From the NCBI RefSeq assembly GCF_013694105.1, contig NZ_JACEFG010000002.1, positions 930,001 through 994,000 of the forward strand: DNA of 64,000 nt, in the 5' to 3' direction. Under the pieces are notes generated by a model. It did no database searches and had not been told where the DNA came from. It saw only the letters and a list, made by a program, of their open reading frames with translations. The position numbers were made by a program, and so were the translations under genes. This document shows positions 9,002 through 16,993 of the stretch, one piece after another; the first letter of the stretch is position 1; every line of letters starts with the position of its first letter. This stretch comes from Halobacillus locisalis (GTDB lineage: Bacteria; Bacillota; Bacilli; Bacillales; Halobacillaceae).

Positions 9002-10708
9002 ATGTGGAAAAAGGAATACGATCGTTGGAAAGCGTTCACAAATTTAGATGAGAAATTAGCGGATGAGTTGAACACCATCGATGCTGACGAACAATCGCTA
9101 GAAGACGCTTTTTATAAGAATTTAGAGTTCGGGACAGGTGGCATGAGAGGGAAGCTTGGACCAGGAACGAACCGCATGAACATCTATACGGTACGAAAAG
9201 CGGTGGAAGGTCTCGCTTCGTATGTGAACGACCGAGGCTTATCGAAACGGGGCGTCGCAATCGCCTATGATTCCAGATACATGTCGAAAGAATTTGCCGT
9301 CGAAACGGCTCGTGTTCTCGGGCATCATGGTATTCCATCGTACGTATTCACTTCCTTGCGCCCGACACCAGAGCTCTCGTTTGCCGTGCGTCATTTGCAA
9401 ACGGCAGCGGGTGTTGTCGTCACAGCTAGCCATAATCCGCCGGAGTACAACGGCTTTAAAGCTTACAATGAAGATGGCGGTCAGCTACCACCGAAACAGG
9501 CGGCTTCGATGATCGATTTTGTCAATCAGGTCGAAGATGAACTGAATGTTGACGTTGCCGATCAAGGGCAATTAGAAGAGTCAGGCTTACTGAATTGGAT
9601 TGATGAAGAGGTGGACGCGGCGTATTTAGAACACTTAAAAACCGTCACGATCCAGCCAGAAATCGACAAAGACATCTCTCTCGTCTTCACTCCTTTGCAC
9701 GGTACAGCTCGTGACTTAGTGGAAAAAGGGTTAAGTCAAAGTGGATTCTCATCAATCCACATTGTCGAGGAACAAGCGACGCCAGATCCGGAGTTTTCCA
9801 CAGTGGAATCGCCGAACCCGGAAGAGCATCAAGCTTTTGCTGTAGCGATTGACCAAGGGAAAGCAATCGGTGCGGACTTGTTGATGGCGACAGACCCTGA
9901 TGCCGACCGTCTAGGTGTGGCTGTGCCAAATAAAGACGGCGAATATGTCGTATTGACCGGAAACCAGACGGGTGCGCTCATGCTTGATTATATTTTAGAA
10001 CAAACGCCGGATTTACCTGACAACGGATTGTTAATCAAAACCATTGTGACCTCTGAATTCGGGCGCATCATCGCCGATGCTCACAATACGAAAACATTAG
10101 ACACCTTGACCGGATTCAAATTCATCGGTGAGAAAATTCGTGAATACGAGAAGACGGGTGAATATCAATTCTTGTTCGGCTATGAAGAAAGCTACGGCTA
10201 CTTGGTGAAAGATTTCGCTCGCGATAAAGATGCTGTTCAAGCGGCTGTCCTTATTGCAGAAGTCGGCGCTCACTGGAAAAACCAAGGCAAGACACTGCTT
10301 GATGCATTAGATGATCTATACGAGAAACATGGTTACTTCCTCGAAGACTTGCAATCTGTGAAATTGGAGGGTAAATCAGGTGCCGATACGATCACGAAAA
10401 TCATGGACGACTTCCGCGAAGCAGAGATCAAAGAGGTTGGTGGTAAAAAAGTCGTGTCGATTGAAGATTATCAGGCCACGGTGCGCCACCTCGTGAAAGA
10501 AGGGACGACAGAGGAGATCGATCTACCGACGTCGAATGTCCTGAAATTCATTTTGGAAGATGACTGTTGGTTCTGTCTTCGTCCATCAGGTACAGAACCG
10601 AAGATCAAATTTTATTACGGTGTGAAAACCGATTCCAGAGAAGCAAGCGAACAGCTGCTTGAATCGTTGAAGACGACGGTCAACGAACGTTTGCATGCGC
10701 TTATCTGA
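9002..10708 (+). CDS. phosphoglucomutase / phosphomannomutase (PgcA-like)
   Basis: Moves phosphate between C6 and C1 of glucose or mannose. The 568-aa alpha-D-phosphohexomutase has the catalytic serine S143 in TASHNPPEYN, the metal-binding loop DPDADR near residue 298, the sugar-binding GYEESYGYL near residue 392 and a C-terminal phosphate-binding RPSGTEPK. The ATG at 9002 sits 8 nt after TAGGAG; a GTG at 8993 overlaps that site. The length fits B. subtilis PgcA, which makes glucose-1-phosphate for GtaB (also in this window, 52715). The manA neighbour also allows a phosphomannomutase role. Confidence 0.9.
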   Translation: MWKKEYDRWKAFTNLDEKLADELNTIDADEQSLEDAFYKNLEFGTGGMRGKLGPGTNRMNIYTVRKAVEGLASYVNDRGLSKRGVAIAYDSRYMSKEFAVETARVLGHHGIPSYVFTSLRPTPELSFAVRHLQTAAGVVVTASHNPPEYNGFKAYNEDGGQLPPKQAASMIDFVNQVEDELNVDVADQGQLEESGLLNWIDEEVDAAYLEHLKTVTIQPEIDKDISLVFTPLHGTARDLVEKGLSQSGFSSIHIVEEQATPDPEFSTVESPNPEEHQAFAVAIDQGKAIGADLLMATDPDADRLGVAVPNKDGEYVVLTGNQTGALMLDYILEQTPDLPDNGLLIKTIVTSEFGRIIADAHNTKTLDTLTGFKFIGEKIREYEKTGEYQFLFGYEESYGYLVKDFARDKDAVQAAVLIAEVGAHWKNQGKTLLDALDDLYEKHGYFLEDLQSVKLEGKSGADTITKIMDDFREAEIKEVGGKKVVSIEDYQATVRHLVKEGTTEEIDLPTSNVLKFILEDDCWFCLRPSGTEPKIKFYYGVKTDSREASEQLLESLKTTVNERLHALI

Positions 10709-10714
10709 CCATTG

Positions 10715-10741
10715 AACTCCAGCCTTGTGCTGGAGTTTTTT
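10715..10741 (+). terminator. Rho-independent terminator after the phosphohexomutase
   Basis: Perfect 9-bp stem AACTCCAGC/GCTGGAGTT with a 5-nt loop and a T tract. Confidence 0.85.
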
Positions 10742-10904
10742 CTTACAAAATGGGCATATTTTTTCAAATGATGAAAGGCTTTGGCAAAGGGAATCAGAAG
10801 AAATATGCAGGGATTCTGTAAAGAAAGGGCTTTCAATTCGTTGACAAATCGGCGATAATAGAATAAAATACTGAAAATTCTGATTTAATAAAGGGGTGGG
10901 CATC

Positions 10905-11381
10905 ATGCTGAATATAAAGATGTTGAAACCGTACTATGTGAAAGAGGATAAACGCTTTATCAGGGTCGTTCTAGCCTACCAGTATTTCTCACTTTTTATT
11001 GATCAAGAGTTGTATCAATTCGTGCCTATGGAATCGAGAGAAATCATTATCGATCGCAGTCGTAAACGCGTCCACAATGTATTTGATATTTTTGTCTTCC
11101 AACGTGGCAAAAAAATGGTGTACGTATCTGTAGCGGACCTTCTAGCACTTCCAGAATTTATTAAACAACTTGGTTCTATAGTATCTCCTTACTATGATGA
11201 CGATGAACAACTAGAAGGGCAGGAGTCTATGGAAGAAGTAAATGAAATCATCGTTGAGCTTGAAAGGGAAAATTTGCGTCGTCTGATCGACCGTGCCATT
11301 GATGAAGAAGACCGTGAACGTTTTCAAATATTGACAGACTTATGGAATAATCAAAACAATGAAAAACCCTCTCATTCTTAA
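10905..11381 (+). CDS. IDEAL domain-containing protein
   Basis: 158-aa cytoplasmic protein. The C-terminal segment from about residue 125, ENLRRLIDRAIDEEDRERF, matches the IDEAL domain, a short Firmicutes module found in small regulatory or adaptor proteins. The N-terminal part (YYVKEDKRFIRVVLAYQYF) is not recognised. The start at 10905 is chosen because AAGGGG (10891-10896) lies 8 nt upstream. Monocistronic, with terminators on both sides. Function unknown. Confidence 0.75.
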   Translation: MLNIKMLKPYYVKEDKRFIRVVLAYQYFSLFIDQELYQFVPMESREIIIDRSRKRVHNVFDIFVFQRGKKMVYVSVADLLALPEFIKQLGSIVSPYYDDDEQLEGQESMEEVNEIIVELERENLRRLIDRAIDEEDRERFQILTDLWNNQNNEKPSHS

Positions 11382-11398
11382 CGGAAAGAGGGTTTTTT
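11363..11398 (+). terminator. Rho-independent terminator overlapping the IDEAL gene stop
   Basis: Stem AAAACCCTCT/AGAGGGTTTT followed by TTTTTT; the left arm lies inside the last codons. Confidence 0.85.
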
Positions 11399-11554
11399 CG
11401 TTTTTATGTACATATACCTACCTAGCAGAGTATTGTTTCAGAGATTCATCCTTTGGTATTATTTTCTGTAAATATCAAGAAAATATTTAATCGTCGGACG
11501 ATGTCATGCTATACTGACGATAGTACAACTTTAAGCACCAAGGAGGAAAATAAC

Positions 11555-12214
11555 TTGAAACGTAATGGATTTGTTGTTGTATTACTAATCATACTTATGG
11601 CTTTTCTTGTCGCTTGTTCTGGTGATCAAGTACAGGATGCCAACGGTTTAGAATCAAAGGATAGCGAAGAAGTAGATAAAGAGAATCCGTCCAGTGACGA
11701 TAAAGGAAGCGGCGATAAAGCAGATGGGGATTCTGATGGTTCATCAGCCTCAGGTAGTGATTCAGAGGGAACCGACGGTAGCAGCAGCGACGGATCATCA
11801 TCTGATGGAAGCAGCTCGTCGAGTGATTCTTCTGAAGGTAGCAACTCTTCAGACGGTACGAGTAGTTCTTCTGATGGAAGCTCATCAAGCGACGGTTCAT
11901 CAGCTTCCTCAGGCTCTGAAAATAAGAACATAAACGGTACACCAAGATCAGATGAAGAGAAGAAATCAGCAACCACTTATACATTTGCTGAAGTCGAAGG
12001 AAAAGCCGTTGATGTCATAACAGGAGTCGCCGCCGCAGAAATCAAATTAAGCAACATCCCTGAAGCCTCTAAAGATGCTAGTATTTATATGGTTGCGGGT
12101 GATCAAACGATAGATTTGACGTATAATGAAGAAAGAGATTCTTTCAGAAATATTCAAATTAAAGGAATCGATGTAGCTAAGCTTCAAAACTCTGAAGTTT
12201 ACGTGAATTCATAA
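11555..12214 (+). CDS. Ser/Asp/Gly-rich surface lipoprotein
   Basis: 219-aa predicted lipoprotein with a TTG start preceded by AGGAGG (11541-11546). The signal peptide ends in the lipobox LVAC (cysteine near residue 20). Residues about 40-125 are a low-complexity linker of Ser, Asp and Gly, strongly acidic, and the last ~80 residues form a small domain with no known match (TYTFAEVEGKAVDVITGV). The layout suggests a membrane-anchored stalk holding a small domain within or beyond the wall. It is followed 19 bp later by a small cytoplasmic protein, probably in one operon. Confidence 0.75.
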   Translation: MKRNGFVVVLLIILMAFLVACSGDQVQDANGLESKDSEEVDKENPSSDDKGSGDKADGDSDGSSASGSDSEGTDGSSSDGSSSDGSSSSSDSSEGSNSSDGTSSSSDGSSSSDGSSASSGSENKNINGTPRSDEEKKSATTYTFAEVEGKAVDVITGVAAAEIKLSNIPEASKDASIYMVAGDQTIDLTYNEERDSFRNIQIKGIDVAKLQNSEVYVNS

Positions 12215-12233
12215 GCCCAGGGGGAATAGAGAA

Positions 12234-12503
12234 ATGACAGCAGTAGTAAAAGACAAACAACCCATTTTGAAAGATGTAGCAGGCATCGCTAAAGCATTGA
12301 AAATCGATGCTGAGCAAATGGGGGAAAAAGATCGCCATGATCTAGAATTGGTCATAGATACCCAGGAAGGCGAAAAACGCTTCTCCTTTACGTACAAAGA
12401 GGACAAGGAAGATTACCGTATTTTGCAAATTCCGATGGTGTTCTCTGATGAAGCGATTCTAGCAGGACGAATTGAACCGAAGGCCGTTAACGTAGAACAT
12501 TAA
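12234..12503 (+). CDS. hypothetical protein, 89 aa
   Basis: Small soluble protein without signal peptide or membrane segment, preceded by AGGGGGA. It lies 19 bp after the Ser-rich lipoprotein and shares its terminator, so the two are probably co-transcribed. The RILQIPMVF segment resembles the FRNIQIKGI segment near the lipoprotein C terminus, which hints at a related fold, but the match is short. Family not recognised. Confidence 0.6.
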   Translation: MTAVVKDKQPILKDVAGIAKALKIDAEQMGEKDRHDLELVIDTQEGEKRFSFTYKEDKEDYRILQIPMVFSDEAILAGRIEPKAVNVEH

Positions 12504-12507
12504 TTTG

Positions 12508-12536
12508 AAAGCTCTCTTTCTAAGAGGGCTTTTTTT
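12508..12536 (+). terminator. Rho-independent terminator
   Basis: AAAGCTCTC pairs with GAGGGCTTT through one G-T wobble, followed by a T tract. A second short inverted repeat, ATGCATAAGA (12538-12547) with TCTTATGCAT (12557-12566), lies directly behind it without a T tract. Confidence 0.75.
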
Positions 12537-12835
12537 AATGCATAAGAGTTCATGCTTCTTATGCATGTCGTAGCCATAAGAAGAGCGAGCGTTTACATAT
12601 GAAGGTGGCCTTTTATTTAGGATAGTATATGAGACAAACTATTTTTTATCAATCTTTTAAAAATGATTAATAATATGTAGAAAGTGGTTCGATTTTGATA
12701 AAATATGGGAATAGGTAGGAAGACATAATAGAGAAAAAATCCCAATATCCGACTATTTTCTCTAAATTTCCACTACTAAATGATTTATACTGTCATAGTA
12801 CGAGCGATTTTTTTAAGAAATTTGGGGAGGAACGT

Positions 12836-15388
12836 ATGAGCAATCAAAAGAGGAACATCAAAAAGGCTCTCGCATCTGTTTTTGCTTTTGGAATGATTTT
12901 TACAGGGGTGGCCCCGGCCAATGCCGCAACCTATGACTTGAAAACGATAGATTCTTTTCAACCAGCACCATCTGTTACATATAAGCAACAAAAACAAAAT
13001 AGTGGAAGCATCGATCAAATGGCCAATGTAATGGAGATCGATGTCTCCGATCAATACACAACGGTACAGCTGGGTCTGCCGACACCTTATCCGTCATTGG
13101 ATACATTAACAAATCAAACCCAGGCGGTAAGTGGAGAAGGCAACCGGGTCGTTGGAGGAATCAACGGATCCTTCTTTCACTTTCTAACGAAGAATCCGGC
13201 TTATTTTGTTTCGAAAGATCAACGAATCATCAATATGGGAGCGATCTCTCAAAAGTCGAATGACTTTATGTACACACCAGCCGCCTTCGGTATGAATGAG
13301 AATGGCGATGCGATGACAGGTACATACGAACTGGAGATGGAGTTCGAACATGACCGTGAAACAACAGTAGTCGATTCGATGAATACGTCCCGTGGCTCAG
13401 ATGAAGTGATCGTCTACACGAGCTCATACGGACAGGAATTCACAAAGACTAACCCTTATGGCTATGAAGTTGTCGTCACGGGTGTAGATCAACCTCTTGA
13501 TGGGGGAGAAGTCGAGTTCGGGGATACCATCGAAGGAACAGTATCTGCCGTAAGAAGTTACGGGAACAGAGATTGGGCTGAGATTCCGGATGATGGTTTT
13601 GTTCTTTCATTTGGTAGAGAAATAGCAAGCGACTATACAGATTTACGCCCTGGGGATAACATTGAATTTTCAATTGATATCAATGATCCATGGGATGATT
13701 CAGAGTTCATGCTCGCAAGTGGACCTTTGCTCGTTCAAAATGGACAAGTCGATTTATCGATTGATCTAACCAGTCCTAAAGTGACGCTGCCTCAGCCTCA
13801 TACGGCTGTCGGCACCAATGCGGATGGAAGCAAAGTTTATTTTGTTACGGTTGATGGACGAAGTGGAATTGCGGACGGAATGCGCTTGGATGACTTCGCC
13901 AGATATCTTCAAAGTCTAGGAGTCTATAATGCTATTAACCTGGATGGTGGAGGGTCGACTGAGATGGTCGCGCGTAAAAAAGCGTACATTTATCCTTCCA
14001 TTATGAACAATCCTTCCGACGGTGTGGAGCGAAGTATTTCGACTTCTCTCATGGCCGTGATAGAGAATCCGGATGAGCGTGCTGCTGATATTAGTTTTTA
14101 TAAAGATCAGCAGGGCTTACTATTAGAAGGTGCCTCTATAAATGTAGGCGTCAGTTACGTTCTTGATGAGTACTTCACGTACTTAGAGGATGTGGATGCT
14201 AGCGATATCGATTGGTCTGTCGAAGGGAATGTCGGCCGGATGGACGGCACAACCTTTGTCGCGGAACAGGCGGGGACAGGACATATCGTAGCTACGTATG
14301 AAGACGCTGTCGAGAAGAAAGAAGTCACGGTTGTCGACGAGATTGATAACTTCTCTGTATCACCGAACAATTTGCAAATCGGTACGAGTACACAACAAAC
14401 GTTTAATTTTGAGGCGAAGGATGCTCAAGGTAACGCGATCATTCTTCCGGAAAATGCAGTAGAATGGTCGACGGACGTCGGTGCCATCGATGCAGATGGA
14501 ACACTGACATCATCTAGCCAAGCGTCAACAGGAAGCGTGACGGCGACGATTAATGGCCAATCGGTTTCTGCGGACGTTCAAGTCGGTGGAGAGACCGTTG
14601 TCTTATCTGACTTTGATAATGCAGATCTATGGTCGGTTCAAGAAGCTCGTGCATGGGGACAGGTTCGCGCGGCTCAAGGGTTTGAGCCGATTGCGGAAGG
14701 TAGCTCGTCTCTACGGTTCGATTACAACTTCCGTGTAGGAGAGTCAGGCACAGCCGCGACGTATGCGGTCCCTCGTGGTGGAATTGATATCCCTGGTAAG
14801 CCTAATCACCTTGGTTTATGGGTGTACGGAGATGACGCAGATCATTGGCTGCGTGCTAGAATCGTAGATGGAGCCGGTCAAAAATACGCCATCAACTTTA
14901 CGGAAGAAGATCAGCTGAACTGGAAGGGATGGAAGTACGTTGAAGCGGATCTACCATCTTCAACAACCTTGCCTCTTGAGCTGGATCAGATTTATTTAGC
15001 GGAAACGACAGAGTCAGAGAAGGACAAAAACGTGCTGTTCTTCGATCAGCTAAAAGCCTTTTATGATGATTCTACAGATGATGTGGAAGCGATGAACCTT
15101 CCTGAATACAATATTCATCCTACAAACAAAACGTGGGAAGTGACGTTCAATACAAGAATGGATGAAGATACGTTTACATCTGAAAACATTTATGTCACCA
15201 ATCACTTAGGGAACAAAGTACCGGTGAATATTGAGCTTGATGCAACGAAACGCATCGCTTCGATTTCAGCCAAGGACGGAAACTTCCTTAAGGACCACTT
15301 ATTCGAGCTCGTGGTCACAGATGATTTAGAGTCTGCCTATGGTCTGAAATTGAAAGAATCAAGAACAATGAGGTTTATGACAAGATAA
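12836..15388 (+). CDS. exported phosphodiester glycosidase (NAGPA)-family protein
   Basis: 850-aa secreted protein with an N-terminal signal peptide (cleavage probably after NAA near residue 31). Residues about 75-400 match the NAGPA/phosphodiester glycosidase domain, with GGINGSFFH near residue 104 and the hallmark LDGGGSTEM near residue 369. Two Ig-like segments follow (about 430-500 and 505-580), then a carbohydrate-binding-like beta region, and the C-terminal ~95 residues are an SbsA-type Ig module (KTWEVTFNTRMDEDTF). The same module occurs in the amidases and glucosaminidase downstream. Likely a cell-wall glycan hydrolase; the substrate is unknown. Confidence 0.8.
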   Translation: MSNQKRNIKKALASVFAFGMIFTGVAPANAATYDLKTIDSFQPAPSVTYKQQKQNSGSIDQMANVMEIDVSDQYTTVQLGLPTPYPSLDTLTNQTQAVSGEGNRVVGGINGSFFHFLTKNPAYFVSKDQRIINMGAISQKSNDFMYTPAAFGMNENGDAMTGTYELEMEFEHDRETTVVDSMNTSRGSDEVIVYTSSYGQEFTKTNPYGYEVVVTGVDQPLDGGEVEFGDTIEGTVSAVRSYGNRDWAEIPDDGFVLSFGREIASDYTDLRPGDNIEFSIDINDPWDDSEFMLASGPLLVQNGQVDLSIDLTSPKVTLPQPHTAVGTNADGSKVYFVTVDGRSGIADGMRLDDFARYLQSLGVYNAINLDGGGSTEMVARKKAYIYPSIMNNPSDGVERSISTSLMAVIENPDERAADISFYKDQQGLLLEGASINVGVSYVLDEYFTYLEDVDASDIDWSVEGNVGRMDGTTFVAEQAGTGHIVATYEDAVEKKEVTVVDEIDNFSVSPNNLQIGTSTQQTFNFEAKDAQGNAIILPENAVEWSTDVGAIDADGTLTSSSQASTGSVTATINGQSVSADVQVGGETVVLSDFDNADLWSVQEARAWGQVRAAQGFEPIAEGSSSLRFDYNFRVGESGTAATYAVPRGGIDIPGKPNHLGLWVYGDDADHWLRARIVDGAGQKYAINFTEEDQLNWKGWKYVEADLPSSTTLPLELDQIYLAETTESEKDKNVLFFDQLKAFYDDSTDDVEAMNLPEYNIHPTNKTWEVTFNTRMDEDTFTSENIYVTNHLGNKVPVNIELDATKRIASISAKDGNFLKDHLFELVVTDDLESAYGLKLKESRTMRFMTR

Positions 15389-15400
15389 TAGAAAAGAGAG

Positions 15401-15426
15401 GGCGCGCCAAGTTTGGCGCGCCTTTT
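15401..15426 (+). terminator. Rho-independent terminator
   Basis: Perfect 10-bp GC-rich stem GGCGCGCCAA/TTGGCGCGCC followed by TTTT. Confidence 0.85.
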
Positions 15427-15541
15427 ATTGAAAATCTAGAGAGCGGAGTGTCTAGTAGTTCAAGTTGCCTAGAATACAAGGTAAGAGCTCTTTACAAGAC
15501 TTATAGAAAGACTTATGATAATGTGAGGAGGTTTTTGAGAA

Positions 15542-15763
15542 ATGAAGAAAAAGCAAATGAGTGTCCGTCTTGAAGAAGACTTATATCATAAAATAGGAAA
15601 TAAGACTGAAGAGCTAGGTGTAAGTAAAAGTGCGTTTATGTCCTTAGCATCGAATTTCTTCTTGCATCAGCTGAATCAAGCTGAGAACAATGCGAAGGGT
15701 TACAGCGTCAACGTTTACGATATACTTAAGTACAATCTGGAGCAGCAATACGAAAAGAAGTAA
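15542..15763 (+). CDS. ribbon-helix-helix family small DNA-binding protein
   Basis: 73-aa protein. The N-terminal beta strand QMSVRLEEDLYHKI followed by two helices (EELGVSKSAFMSLASN) fits a MetJ/Arc/CopG-type ribbon-helix-helix domain, which binds DNA as a dimer. GAGGAGG lies upstream of the ATG. No toxin-like partner is adjacent and it has its own strong terminator, so it is probably a solitary regulator rather than an antitoxin. Confidence 0.7.
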   Translation: MKKKQMSVRLEEDLYHKIGNKTEELGVSKSAFMSLASNFFLHQLNQAENNAKGYSVNVYDILKYNLEQQYEKK

Positions 15764-15769
15764 TGATCG

Positions 15770-15819
15770 AATAAGGCGACATCCGAGGGAAGTGTATCGG
15801 ATGTCGCCTTATTTTTATT
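15770..15819 (+). terminator. Rho-independent terminator
   Basis: Perfect 17-bp stem starting AATAAGGCGACATCCGA (15770-15786) pairs with 15797-15813, followed by T residues. Adenines on the left flank mean it could act on both strands. Confidence 0.85.
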
Positions 15820-15854
15820 TACAACTGGCTGATGTAGTAAGGTTAGGGGGGCTG

Positions 15855-16010
15855 ATTCGGACAAACGGTTTATCATATCGGACAATTGCTGGAACTATTA
15901 GGACAGTTGGTATGGTAATTCGGACATTTCGAGCTTTTTCGGACAAAGGGAACAGGAAATCGGACACCCGTATCGATAATCCGGACAAATGACGCACTAA
16001 TTCGGACACC
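15855..16010 (+). repeat. 21-bp-period TCGGACA array 2 (8 units)
   Basis: GGACA cores at 15859, 15880, 15901, 15922, 15941, 15962, 15983 and 16004: every step is 21 bp except one of 19. Intervening sequence is not conserved, but TCGGACAAAGGGAACAG (15939-15955) also occurs in array 1 (7805-7821). The array lies between two convergent transcription units. Confidence 0.85.
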
Positions 16011-16026
16011 GCCCCTCCTCCGCCCA

Positions 16027-16063
16027 TAAAAAAGAGGAGAAGATAGCCGCAGCTAACTTCTCC
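16027..16063 (-). terminator. Rho-independent terminator of secA2-slaP
   Basis: Stem 16036-16047 with 16052-16063 (GGAGAAGATAGC and its complement), followed on the minus strand by a run of T residues. Confidence 0.8.
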
Positions 16064-16075
16064 CTTTCAAAGACA

Positions 16076-16993
16076 CTACTGATTCTGAATCGGGTAAGCT
16101 TTCCAGCGACTCAGGTCGTAATCTTCTTTCAGAACCATGTCTTTCGGGAAAATGAATGTCCATGGTTTACTCGTATTCGCTTTGACTTCGAAGTCTTCTA
16201 GCTTGAATCCACCTCGAGCCACAATGTCTCCGTTCGCATCTTCGATTTGAAGCGGGAGTTGCTGAAGGTTCAAATTCTTCTCACTGCCGTTACGGATCAG
16301 CATCGTGACGTGCAAGTTTCCTTCATCGGACTCAATCAGCTTGACACCTAAGAAGTTCACTTCTCCGGCTTTTGGTGCATTCAAGTTCTCGACGAATTGT
16401 TCGAGCTTTGTAATGTCACTTTCTGCCATAGACTTCTGCCAGCTCTCCGCAAGGTCTAACGCATGCTTGCGTGGTGTTTTACGAAGTTCAAACGCAAGCT
16501 TCCATCCCTCGGTCGGAATCTCTTCAATCGGAACGAGTAAATCATTCTTGTTAAAGATGAAGGCAGATGGTCGGCTGGATTGGGCAGGCAGTTCGCCTAG
16601 ATCAGAAAGGTCGAATTCTTTGCGCGCAAGCTTTTGCCCGTCTTCACTCACGAGGAGCAGGTTCGTTTTTTGGAATGAAATCTTCTTATCCAGTGAGTTC
16701 CGGACAAAGGCGCCTACAGCAACTTCTGGATCAAGAATTTTCATTTCATAGCCAGCGAGCGAGATCTGTCCTGGTTTGAGTGGTGGGTTGTCGTTGTTCA
16801 TAAATTGATAGACGTACGTTTCTTCCTCGCTCAGTCTCCAATTCGGATGCATGGAAAGTTCGGTTTCGACGAGTTCATCAGACTGTGCCTGCTGTTCGCC
16901 TTCAAACAATTCCGAAGCGGAAACCGTAGATCCGTCGGAGTTCGTGGATTCCGTTTCTTCTGTTTTCTTCTTTTTGAATAAGTTAAACATCAT
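16076..16993 (-). CDS. slaP: accessory Sec system S-layer assembly protein (SlaP-like)
   Basis: 305-aa protein with a short charged N terminus (FNLFKKKKTEE), an acidic linker, and two similar beta-rich halves (about residues 55-165 and 185-300). Both halves carry a VGAFVRNSL / VTMLIRNGS-type strand pair, the duplication typical of SLAP-type proteins. In Bacillus anthracis, SlaP works with SecA2 in export of S-layer proteins. Its ATG overlaps the secA2 stop in an ATGA arrangement, so the two are translationally coupled. That coupling is the main support for the function. Confidence 0.8.
   Translation of the reverse strand: MMFNLFKKKKTEETESTNSDGSTVSASELFEGEQQAQSDELVETELSMHPNWRLSEEETYVYQFMNNDNPPLKPGQISLAGYEMKILDPEVAVGAFVRNSLDKKISFQKTNLLLVSEDGQKLARKEFDLSDLGELPAQSSRPSAFIFNKNDLLVPIEEIPTEGWKLAFELRKTPRKHALDLAESWQKSMAESDITKLEQFVENLNAPKAGEVNFLGVKLIESDEGNLHVTMLIRNGSEKNLNLQQLPLQIEDANGDIVARGGFKLEDFEVKANTSKPWTFIFPKDMVLKEDYDLSRWKAYPIQNQ

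Noticed and set aside
11595-11984. Minus-strand ORFs opposite the Ser/Asp-rich lipoprotein
   Set aside because: Low-complexity codons on the plus strand leave the other frames open; they have no start signals.
15542-15763. Ribbon-helix-helix gene as antitoxin of a toxin-antitoxin pair
   Set aside because: No adjacent small toxin-like ORF; a strong terminator and then a repeat array follow.
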